Source of the DNA: Methanobacteriaceae archaeon
GTDB lineage: Archaea > Methanobacteriota > Methanobacteria > Methanobacteriales > Methanobacteriaceae
Reading direction: 5' to 3'
Assembly (NCBI GenBank): GCA_900769095.1
Contig: CAAGFH010000285.1
Coordinates: 1-8,835 of the forward strand
DNA: 8,835 nt
Part shown: piece by piece, positions 1 to 5,970 of the stretch
How positions within the stretch are numbered: the first letter of the stretch is position 1
Layout: each line of letters begins with the position of its first letter
Program-made: the position numbers and the translations under genes
Notes under the pieces: model-generated
What the model was told of the DNA's origin: nothing
The model's database searches: none
Seen by the model: only the letters and a program-made list of their open reading frames with translations

Positions 1-56
1 ACCCATGACCTCCCGGTTATCAGCCGAGCGCGCTAACCAAGCTGTGCCACTAGCCT
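1..56 (-). tRNA. tRNA-Ile (GAU), 3' part cut by the window edge
   Basis: Read on the minus strand from 56, the sequence folds as a tRNA. The acceptor strand is AGGCTAG, followed by T8 and G9. The D stem is GCAC/GCGC with one A-C mismatch, and the D loop contains TTGGTTA. The anticodon stem CTCGG/CCGGG encloses the loop CTGATAA. The anticodon is GAT (plus-strand 19-21), read as isoleucine. The variable loop AGGTC and the start of the T stem (ATGGG) are visible before the window ends. The T loop and the 3' acceptor strand lie outside the window, so the pairing of the acceptor stem cannot be checked. There is no intron in the anticodon loop. The usual archaeal BRE/TATA promoter lies about 56-70 nt upstream, implying a 5' leader of about 30 nt for RNase P to remove. 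Confidence 0.93.
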
Positions 57-73
57 ATACAAATGTTTGTTAC

Positions 74-97
74 AGTATAACTGTCAACACTTATACT
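74..97. repeat. Inverted repeat AGTATAA-N10-TTATACT in the tRNA leader
   Basis: A perfect 7-bp dyad (74-80 and 91-97) is separated by 10 bp. It covers the predicted tRNA transcription start (near 90) and the first part of the leader. It may be a leader hairpin or a binding site, or chance in AT-rich DNA. No function can be assigned from sequence alone. Confidence 0.4.
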
Positions 98-111
98 TAT
101 ATTAGTTCCTA

Positions 112-126
112 TATATAAACCTTTCG
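112..126 (-). promoter_or_regulatory. Archaeal BRE/TATA promoter of the tRNA-Ile gene
   Basis: On the minus strand the sequence reads CGAAAGGTTTATATA. This joins a BRE-like CGAAA (126-122) to a TATA box TTTATATA (119-112), the classic stable-RNA promoter pattern of Methanobacteriales. Transcription should start about 25 nt downstream of the TATA centre, near 90. That leaves roughly 33 nt of leader before the tRNA 5' end at 56. The element lies only 41 bp beyond the stop codon of the DUF59 gene. Confidence 0.8.
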
Positions 127-159
127 GTTATACATAGGAATTAATCATAAATTTGAAAA

Positions 160-444
160 TTATCTGTTAATCATTTCATTAATGGAATCTGCCATAGCAT
201 GTCCTTCAACAATAATTTTTGCTTTTTCGATTCCTTCAATGGATTCTGCTTTTACTTTAGCATCAGCAGCAATACGAGTGATACTCATACATCCAGGGTT
301 AGTTGGTTTAAGGGTAACTTCTGCTTGATCTCCATCTACAGCGATATTTTGTACGATACCCATATCTACAATACTAATTCCCATGTGAGGGTCATTAATT
401 ACAGAAATAGCATCTCTAATGTTGTTTACTAATTCTTCAGACAT
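160..444 (-). CDS. DUF59/MIP18-family iron-sulfur assembly protein
   Basis: This 94-residue cytosolic protein consists of a single DUF59 (MIP18/PaaD/SufT-like) domain. Members of the family help mature or deliver iron-sulfur clusters. The sequence shows the family's opening pattern: an N-terminal helix, then NDPHMGISIVDMGIV (residues 17-31) with the conserved Asp18-Pro19. The strand AEVTLKPTNPGC (41-52) then leads to the conserved Cys52. Two positions depart from the common consensus: His20 where Glu is usual after DP, and Met53 where Pro is usual after the Cys. The start ATG at 444 is well supported by an AGGAGG Shine-Dalgarno (plus-strand 453-458) 8 nt upstream. The gene is monocistronic as far as can be seen, with its own TATA box and 92 nt separating it from the upstream operon. 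No clear poly-T terminator separates it from the tRNA downstream. The family call is firm; the client protein is unknown. Confidence 0.88.
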   Translation of the reverse strand: MSEELVNNIRDAISVINDPHMGISIVDMGIVQNIAVDGDQAEVTLKPTNPGCMSITRIAADAKVKAESIEGIEKAKIIVEGHAMADSINEMINR

Positions 445-492
445 ATATTTTGCCTCCTATTTTTTAATATATTAATACTATTGATAAACGCA

Positions 493-500
493 TTTATAAA
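493..500 (-). promoter_or_regulatory. TATA box for the DUF59 gene
   Basis: The palindromic TTTATAAA (493-500) sits about 50 bp upstream of the ATG at 444. It predicts a start near 470 and a leader of about 26 nt that contains the AGGAGG site. The heptamer ATAAACG occurs twice here in direct orientation (484-490 and 496-502, 12 bp apart), with one copy overlapping the TATA box. That could be a regulator site or coincidence. Confidence 0.5.
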
Positions 501-536
501 CGTTTTTATTTTATTTTGAGTAATACTTTGCTTAGA

Positions 537-1445
537 TTATTTTAATCTGTGTTTTAATTTAACACCTATGCCGTTTCTACATTCTTCCATTTCATATCCA
601 GTCATTATTGCTTTACCAACACCAACGACAGTATCTTCTTTAACAACTACTACTTCGTCATTTGGAATAATTTTATGATCTGCCTTAACAATTCCTGGAG
701 CAAAAACAGTATTTGTAGTTAAATCAAAATCAATCTCAACAATGTGGATTCCTAATTCTTTTAAGATTTCTCCACCAGGTAAGTTTAATCTATATAATCC
801 ATGATCTTTATTTAATAAAGCTAACTGTTTTCCATTAGATAATATTCTTTTATGGTACATTCCTTTTGTTTTAACATTATCTGGAATGAATTTATCACCA
901 TTTTCACCAAACTGGAATTTAGCAATTGATCTTAATTCATGTAATGTTTTTTCTCTTCTGTTTACTTTCTGATGATTTTTAAGTTCCATTCTTAAGTTAT
1001 AAAGAGAATCGGGAGAAGTTGGTCTTCCATCTTCACATACATTTACAAAATCATCAACATAGGCTTCACAGGATTCCAAATATCCACCAGCAAGGTTTGC
1101 AACAATCTTTTTACCTTCACAGTACTTTGCAATTAACTCACCGGTTTTTTCAATTTCGTCTTGTGACCATGAACCTGTTGTACTTACATCATAAGATTGA
1201 ATCGGAAATGTATTTTCAAGTTCCCTTGGACAAATTCCAAATGGAGAAGTTACAATAAGTTCCTGGTATGAACGGGTAAGCTTTCTGAATTTTTGATGTG
1301 ATTTGGAATTGGAATATGGTTTTTTCATACTGCAAGGTAATAAAACAACAGTATCTCCAAGAGGTTCCATCATTTCCATTCTTTGTCTCCATCTAACTGC
1401 GTGCGGACGATAAAGAGACTCTTCACTTGAACATATTACTTTCAT
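537..1445 (-). CDS. DUF5591-PUA protein, archaeosine synthase (ArcS) C-terminal half-like
   Basis: This is probably a tRNA-modification protein of the archaeosine pathway. ArcS adds lysine to preQ0-modified tRNA on the way to archaeosine at position 15. The published ArcS signature PC-x3-KPY-x2-S-x2-H is present exactly as PCSMKKPYSNSKSH (residues 37-50). It is followed by ELIVTSPFG and CPRELE (62-77) and YDVSTTGSWS (85-94), all typical of the DUF5591 core. The C-terminal residues, about 247-302, form a PUA RNA-binding domain. The TGT-like N-terminal half of full-length ArcS is absent, so this is either one subunit of a split enzyme or a paralogue. I chose ATG at 1445 (302 residues). An in-frame TTG at 1457 would overlap the upstream gene, and the bases around it (TTGAGG) are better read as the Shine-Dalgarno, with GAGG 6 nt before the ATG. 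The gene is third in the tfe operon, starting 1 nt after the HD gene's stop, so translational coupling is likely. Confidence 0.82.
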   Translation of the reverse strand: MKVICSSEESLYRPHAVRWRQRMEMMEPLGDTVVLLPCSMKKPYSNSKSHQKFRKLTRSYQELIVTSPFGICPRELENTFPIQSYDVSTTGSWSQDEIEKTGELIAKYCEGKKIVANLAGGYLESCEAYVDDFVNVCEDGRPTSPDSLYNLRMELKNHQKVNRREKTLHELRSIAKFQFGENGDKFIPDNVKTKGMYHKRILSNGKQLALLNKDHGLYRLNLPGGEILKELGIHIVEIDFDLTTNTVFAPGIVKADHKIIPNDEVVVVKEDTVVGVGKAIMTGYEMEECRNGIGVKLKHRLK

Positions 1446-1446
1446 G

Positions 1447-1938
1447 TTATTCCTCAAAAGGTTTAATTAATTCATTATCTAACTCAATTAGTTTTTTAAT
1501 ATTTTCATCACTGTTAGCTATTCTTCTTTGCCATTTTTTTATAACAAAATCAAGATCTACTTCCTCACTGCCACTTACTAAATTGTCTGCGTGTGCAACA
1601 ATCTTTTCTTCAAGTGTTTGAGGTACATAGGATTTTTTGGGAAGTCCAAGTTCAATAGCTTCATCTTCGGTTATTCCAGCACCGATGTGTCTTTCAATAA
1701 TGTTTAAAACATCATCACTATAACTGTATTTTTTAGCTATTTCAACTCCTTCGATGGCGTGAGTGATGTCATGAGTTTTTGATCTTCCAATATCATGTAG
1801 AAGAGCGCCTTTTTTAATCAAGTCGCCATCTACATTATCAAAATTAGATGCTATTTTCATAGCTTTTTTATAAACTGCTTCGCAGTGGTCTATTACATTT
1901 TCAGGAGTATTTTCCTTTCTAAGTAATTCGATTTCCAT
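1447..1938 (-). CDS. HD-domain (HDIG type) metal-dependent phosphohydrolase, TIGR00295-like
   Basis: This 163-residue soluble protein is built almost entirely of an HD domain, a fold that uses a His/Asp-bound divalent metal to cleave phosphoester bonds. The visible metal-site residues are His18 (in VIDHCEAV), His48-Asp49 in LLHDIGRSKTHDITHA (47-61), His84 in ERHIGAG, and Asp118 in AHADNLVSG. His56-Asp57 and His60 lie just after the HD pair. The length and motif set fit the small archaeal TIGR00295 family, whose substrate is not known to me. The start ATG at 1938 is 5 nt after the tfe stop. The Shine-Dalgarno is weak (only a TGAT match), so translation is probably coupled to tfe. The gene ends 1 nt before the DUF5591-PUA gene. 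Its place between a transcription factor and a tRNA-modification gene suggests a nucleotide- or RNA-related substrate, but that is inference. Confidence 0.85.
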   Translation of the reverse strand: MEIELLRKENTPENVIDHCEAVYKKAMKIASNFDNVDGDLIKKGALLHDIGRSKTHDITHAIEGVEIAKKYSYSDDVLNIIERHIGAGITEDEAIELGLPKKSYVPQTLEEKIVAHADNLVSGSEEVDLDFVIKKWQRRIANSDENIKKLIELDNELIKPFEE

Positions 1939-1943
1939 TATAA

Positions 1944-2618
1944 TCAGGATTCTACTTTTTTAATAAATGAATCGTAATCATTTTCAACCATTGCAATATT
2001 AGCTTTAATGTTTTCAATGATTTCTGCATTGTCCTGGAATTCTAATTCTTCATCACATGCAGGACATAAGAATTGGTAGTCATAATCTGATGCTACATCA
2101 AAATTAACTCTCACATGTCCATATGGGCAGACGAAAAACATATTTTGTTCTTCTTCTTCAAGTTGAGCATTAAGTTTTGATAACTCAATTTCAGTGTCCT
2201 TTTTGATTTTACTAATCAATTCGTCTTTTTCGAATTTCCAGGAGTAAGTAAACCATTGAGTTTCAGGATCTTTACTTCTTTTATAATTAGCAATCTTTAA
2301 ATCATAAAGTTTGTATAGCATTTTTCTAACAATATTTAGTTTAATGCCTGTTTTTTCAGCTATTTCTTCATCAGTTTCAATACCGTCAATTAATGATTTA
2401 ATAATTGGGGTGATTGTATTATCGACACTGTCTTGAATATTGTTGTCGATTAGTTGTAATTCTTCAGGTGGAAGTTCTAATGCACCAATAAGATTGTCCA
2501 TTCCTTCAGGAATTGGTTCATCAAGGTATACTTCTCTAAATCTTTTTTTAAGATTTTCTTCGTAATCTTTTTTAACAATTTGTGATAATAATTTTTTTAC
2601 TAATATATCATCTATCAT
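1944..2618 (-). CDS. tfe: Transcription factor E (TFE alpha)
   Basis: TFE is the archaeal homologue of the TFIIE alpha subunit. It binds the RNA polymerase clamp with TBP and TFB and helps open the promoter. Residues 68-130 are a clear winged helix containing ETDEEIAEKTGIKLNIVRK (81-99), LYKLYDLKIANYKR (101-114) and TQWFTYSWKFE (120-130). A charged linker helix (about 130-158) leads to the zinc ribbon at 164-188. Its second knuckle is CPAC (185-188), but the first reads CPYGH (164-168): Cys164 is present, while the expected second Cys is Gly167, followed by His168. The protein has 224 residues, longer than the usual 160-180 or so, because about 65 residues precede the winged-helix core. ATG 2618 is preceded by AGGGGA about 7 nt away. 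It is the first gene of a three-gene operon, 5 nt before the HD gene. Confidence 0.92.
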   Translation of the reverse strand: MIDDILVKKLLSQIVKKDYEENLKKRFREVYLDEPIPEGMDNLIGALELPPEELQLIDNNIQDSVDNTITPIIKSLIDGIETDEEIAEKTGIKLNIVRKMLYKLYDLKIANYKRSKDPETQWFTYSWKFEKDELISKIKKDTEIELSKLNAQLEEEEQNMFFVCPYGHVRVNFDVASDYDYQFLCPACDEELEFQDNAEIIENIKANIAMVENDYDSFIKKVES

Positions 2619-2755
2619 TTAATTTCCCCTAATAATCGGCATTGTATCCTCAAACATTTAGGTCTTTTAAAAAAAATAAACTAAAAATCATGATACTTCA
2701 TTAATAGTAAATCATAGTTATATTTTTTATAGTATAAAAATATAACTAATTTACC
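2619..2755 (-). promoter_or_regulatory. Gap between the aminotransferase and tfe, with candidate tfe promoter and upstream terminator
   Basis: This 137-bp non-coding gap holds, in minus-strand order, a near-perfect palindrome just after the aminotransferase stop (2715-2748), a T8 run (2676-2669) that could end that transcript, and a weak TATA-like TTTATTTT (2680-2673) that overlaps it. Using that TATA box would place the tfe start near 2651 with a leader of about 33 nt. Neither the promoter nor the terminator is strong by sequence. Confidence 0.35.
2715..2748. repeat. 34-bp near-perfect AT-rich palindrome after the aminotransferase gene
   Basis: The left arm (2715-2731) begins TAGTTATA. The right arm (2733-2748) is its reverse complement apart from one extra T in the left arm, and a single G (2732) lies at the centre. 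It starts 7 bp beyond the stop codon. Transcribed from the minus strand it could form a long A-U hairpin protecting or ending the mRNA. As DNA it could be a binding site or a cruciform-prone spot. Confidence 0.6.
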
Positions 2756-3955
2756 TTAGTATTCATTTAAAACGTCTAAAAAGTTTTCAATAATATACTC
2801 AACTTCTTCATCACTTAAAGTGGAGTAAATTGGTAAACTTATTTCATTTTCAAATAAATTATATGCATTAGGATAATCTTTAATATCGAATCCTAAATCT
2901 TTGTATGCAGTAAGCATAGGTAATGGTTTGTAGTGTACGTTAGTACTTATTCCTCGCTCATCCATTTTAACTATAATTTCATTTCTTTGTTCTAAAGTAA
3001 TGTCTTTAATTCTAGTTAAGTACAAATGACCTGAGGATGTTGAATTTTCAGTGAAATGTTTTGGACATATAACTTTACTGTCTTTAAATCCTTCATCATA
3101 TTTTTTAATGATTTCATGTCTTCTTTTAAGCATTGAATCATATCTTTCAAGCTGTCCAAGACCAATTCCTGCCTGAACGTCAGTCATATTACATTTGTAT
3201 GCTGGAATTAAAATATCATATTCCCATGATCCTTTTTGGGTTTTTTCCAATGCATCTTTGGTTTGACCGTGAAGTGAGAGAATTTGCAATTGTTTGTATA
3301 ATTTTTCACTGTCTACTCCGTCGTGTTTTTTCCAGGTTACTGCTCCACCTTCAGCACTAGTTAGGTTTTTAACAGCATGGAATGAGAAACATGAAAAGTC
3401 AGCTATACTTCCAGCAGTTTTGTTATCTTTAACTGCTCCAAATCCATGTGCACAATCTGCTAAAATAATGATTCTTCCAAATGCTTCTTGTAATTCATTG
3501 TTAGGAGTAAATAAGTCTTTTTTACTTTCAATTACTTCATATAATTTATCATAATCACATAAAATACCTGCTATATCAACTGGCATTATGACTTTTGTTT
3601 TTTCAGTAATTGCATCACTTACTTTTGAGTAATCCATTTCCTGTTTGTCTTCTTGACTGTCAATAATTACTGGTGTTGCTCCAACATGGCAAACAACACT
3701 GCAGGTTGCAGTATAAGTATATGCAGGTACAATTACTTCATCACCTTTGCCAACACCTAATAATCTTAAAGTCATCTCGAGTGCTGCAGTTGCAGAACCT
3801 AAACAGACAGTTTTGTCACTACCACAGTATTCGGTAATTCTTCTTTCGAATTCTTTTGTTTTAGGTCCTGTTGTAATCCATCCTGATTTTAATGCTGAGA
3901 CTACTTCTTCAATTTCTTTTTCGCTTATGTCTGGTGGTGAAAATGGAATATTCAT
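2756..3955 (-). CDS. DegT/DnrJ/EryC1/StrS-family nucleotide-sugar aminotransferase
   Basis: This is a PLP-dependent sugar aminotransferase, predicted to transfer an amino group (usually from glutamate) to the 4-keto group of a UDP-4-keto-6-deoxy sugar. The 399 residues are full length for the family. Visible motifs are SGWITTGPKTKEFE (24-37), the phosphate-binding GSATAALE (53-60), and PAYTYTAT (77-84). DCAHGFGA (167-174) contains Asp167, which pairs with the PLP ring nitrogen. SFHAVKNLTSAEGGAV (191-206) holds the Schiff-base lysine Lys196. The late motif STNVHYKPLP (337-346) is also typical. A charged stretch at about 138-160 looks like an insertion before the DCAH strand. ATG 3955 lies 5 nt after the dehydratase stop and has GGAGAG (plus-strand 3964-3969) 8 nt upstream, inside the preceding gene's end. 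Pairing with the dehydratase suggests a PglE-type role, but the sugar isomer cannot be read from sequence. Confidence 0.9.
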   Translation of the reverse strand: MNIPFSPPDISEKEIEEVVSALKSGWITTGPKTKEFERRITEYCGSDKTVCLGSATAALEMTLRLLGVGKGDEVIVPAYTYTATCSVVCHVGATPVIIDSQEDKQEMDYSKVSDAITEKTKVIMPVDIAGILCDYDKLYEVIESKKDLFTPNNELQEAFGRIIILADCAHGFGAVKDNKTAGSIADFSCFSFHAVKNLTSAEGGAVTWKKHDGVDSEKLYKQLQILSLHGQTKDALEKTQKGSWEYDILIPAYKCNMTDVQAGIGLGQLERYDSMLKRRHEIIKKYDEGFKDSKVICPKHFTENSTSSGHLYLTRIKDITLEQRNEIIVKMDERGISTNVHYKPLPMLTAYKDLGFDIKDYPNAYNLFENEISLPIYSTLSDEEVEYIIENFLDVLNEY

Positions 3956-3960
3956 ATTAT

Positions 3961-5847
3961 TTACTCTCCGTTAACTTCTTGAGGTTCCCTGTATGTAGGA
4001 ACACATTTTTTCATAGTATCTTTAATTACTTCTGCGTCTGTAATTTCATTTGTTAGAATTTGTCTAAATGCATCTAATTTTGCTTCAATATCATCCATTG
4101 TAAAGTCCATTGGCTCTGTAATGAAGATTTTTTCATGCCCAGTACTTTCAAGGTTTTCTTCATCCATTAAAAGCTCTTCATATAATTTTTCTCCAGGTCT
4201 TAATCCTGTAAATGTGATATCAATGTCTTTTCCAGGAGTTAAACCGGATAATTCAATTAAACTTTTAGCCAAATCATAAATTTTAACTGGTTCGCCCATA
4301 TTCAATACAAAGATTTCTCCACCTTTTGCATAGGTGATTGACTGCAATACTAACGCTACTGCTTCAGGAATTGTCATAAAGAATCTTGTTATGTCTTTAT
4401 GAGTTACAGTTACTGGACCGCCTTCTGCGATTTGTTTTTTAAACAATGGTACAACAGATCCGTTACTTCCTAAAACATTTCCAAAACGAACTGCTACAAA
4501 GTCAGTTTCACTTTCTTTATTTTTTGCCTGAATAATCATTTCACATAATCTTTTGGTAGCACCCATTATGTTTGTCGGATTAACAGCTTTATCTGTTGAA
4601 ATTAAGATAAAACGACTTGTATTGTACTTATCAGCTGCATTTACTAAATTGTAAGTTCCAAAGATATTATTTTTAATAGCTTCAGTTGGGTTATTTTCCA
4701 TTAAAGGAACATGTTTGTGTGCTGCTGCGTGGAATACAACTTCTGGTTGATGTTCTTCGAATAATTCCAACATTCTTCTTCTGTCTCTGATGTTTGCAAC
4801 AACTGCTTTAATATTTTCACTTGGATATTTGTCTTTAAGTTCCAATTCAATATCGTATAAGCTATTTTCATAGATATCTATCATCAATAATTTCTTTGGA
4901 TGGTGAAGCATTACCTGTCTGCAGAGTTCAGATCCGATAGATCCTCCTCCACCAGTTACTAAAACAACTTTATCTCCGATAATACTTTGAATATTGTTGT
5001 TGTCAAGCTCTACTGGTTCTCTTCCAAGTAAATCTTCAATCTCAATGTCTTTTAATTTTCCATATAAGTTTTCAGAAGAGATGATTTCTCTTAAATCCGG
5101 TAATGTTTTTACTTTTGCAGAAGTTTTACTACAGATTTCCAAAATCTCTTTTTTGTTCTTGTTATCGATATTTACGATTGTAAAGAATATTGTGTCAATA
5201 TCTTCGTTTTCACATATTTTTTGGATATGGTTTCTGTTACCGATAATTTTTACTCCTGCAACGGAATAACCTAAACGTTTCTTGTTATCGTCAATAATAC
5301 CAATAATTTCGTATTTTCCTTTAAGGGAAGTTTGAAGTGTTTTGATAATATTGTTTGCAGAATACCCTCCACCAATTATGAGTAATCTTTTCTGATTTTT
5401 AGGCGCATAATTGATTCCTCTGTGAGCAAGGTCGGATAATAATGCATATTTTATTCCTAAACGGTAAACTACAGTTATTGCACCTATTACAATACCTGTT
5501 GCTAAGTTGAACTTAATTGAAGGATTGTCTATACCCATTATATCTTCAATAATTGCAACTATGAGAAGAGACACTACTGAAAGAATGATATACATAATGT
5601 AGTCTTGATTAGTTTCGTAACGGATGATATTTGTGTGTCTTTTTGTTAGTCTAAAAACAATTTGCAAAATAATTATAGCAAGAATAATGCTTGTTATAAA
5701 ATTGTCAATCGGTATTATGTTTGTTTGATGTATTATGAAAGAATCTGTAGTTAAAGCAAACATAAAGTAATATCCTAGGACTACAGAAACACAATCCATC
5801 AATGGTAGTAATAAATTTCTATATCTTCCGAAACTATCTACATTCAT
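3961..5847 (-). CDS. Membrane-anchored UDP-N-acetylhexosamine 4,6-dehydratase (CapD/WbpM/PglF family)
   Basis: The likely reaction is removal of water from UDP-GlcNAc to give the UDP-4-keto-6-deoxy sugar, the entry step to bacillosamine-like and other deoxyamino sugars. The 628 residues match the long WbpM/PglF architecture. About four membrane segments (11-32, 48-66, 83-101, 113-136) come first. A first Rossmann-like domain follows, starting at LLIIGGGYSANN (155-166). The catalytic extended-SDR domain begins at VLVTGGGGSIGSE (295-307) for NAD(P) binding. The active-site region ISTDKAVNPTNIMGATKR (416-433) carries Ser417/Thr418-Asp419-Lys420 and MxxxK (Met428, Lys432) in place of the usual YxxxK. 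This is the Ser-Met-Lys arrangement described for WbpM. RFGNVLGSNGSVVPLF (454-469) and GLRPGEKLYEELL (548-560) are also family hallmarks. ATG 5847 has AGGATGAT upstream. It is the first gene of a two-gene operon with the aminotransferase. Final product and glycan are inferred. Confidence 0.92.
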   Translation of the reverse strand: MNVDSFGRYRNLLLPLMDCVSVVLGYYFMFALTTDSFIIHQTNIIPIDNFITSIILAIIILQIVFRLTKRHTNIIRYETNQDYIMYIILSVVSLLIVAIIEDIMGIDNPSIKFNLATGIVIGAITVVYRLGIKYALLSDLAHRGINYAPKNQKRLLIIGGGYSANNIIKTLQTSLKGKYEIIGIIDDNKKRLGYSVAGVKIIGNRNHIQKICENEDIDTIFFTIVNIDNKNKKEILEICSKTSAKVKTLPDLREIISSENLYGKLKDIEIEDLLGREPVELDNNNIQSIIGDKVVLVTGGGGSIGSELCRQVMLHHPKKLLMIDIYENSLYDIELELKDKYPSENIKAVVANIRDRRRMLELFEEHQPEVVFHAAAHKHVPLMENNPTEAIKNNIFGTYNLVNAADKYNTSRFILISTDKAVNPTNIMGATKRLCEMIIQAKNKESETDFVAVRFGNVLGSNGSVVPLFKKQIAEGGPVTVTHKDITRFFMTIPEAVALVLQSITYAKGGEIFVLNMGEPVKIYDLAKSLIELSGLTPGKDIDITFTGLRPGEKLYEELLMDEENLESTGHEKIFITEPMDFTMDDIEAKLDAFRQILTNEITDAEVIKDTMKKCVPTYREPQEVNGE

Positions 5848-5970
5848 TTAAATCATCCTGTACTTATAACTTATAATGAAAAAAAAAATTCATCATATAA
5901 TATATGTTACTTGATTAATATAAAATTTTCTTAATGTGTATTATATAATAATAAAATTAATTGGTAATGG
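5848..5970 (-). promoter_or_regulatory. Promoter/leader of the dehydratase-aminotransferase operon with an internal T10 run
   Basis: In this 123-bp gap the best TATA candidate on the minus strand is TTTATATT (5924-5917), preceded by an A-rich BRE-like GAAAA. It predicts a start near 5895 and a leader of about 50 nt. A run of ten T (minus strand, 5888-5879) falls just inside that leader. It may instead mark the end of the CofE-like transcript. A second AT-rich candidate (TTATAAGT, about 5870) would give a nearly leaderless message. Confidence 0.4.

Noticed and set aside
498..505. AAACGTTT palindrome near the DUF59 promoter as an operator
   Set aside because: Eight-base palindromes are common in AT-rich DNA and there is no second copy spaced like a binding site. 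Only the ATAAACG direct repeat was kept as a weak note.
1019..1621. Plus-strand open frames at 1019-1258 and 1427-1621
   Set aside because: They are antisense to the DUF5591-PUA and HD genes, low in complexity (His/Gln- or Ser/Leu-rich), and lack translation signals.
3133..5269. Plus-strand open frames inside the aminotransferase and dehydratase genes (3133-3360, 3294-3554, 3747-3974, 4994-5269)
   Set aside because: They are shadows of well-supported minus-strand genes with clear catalytic motifs, and their translations resemble no family I know.
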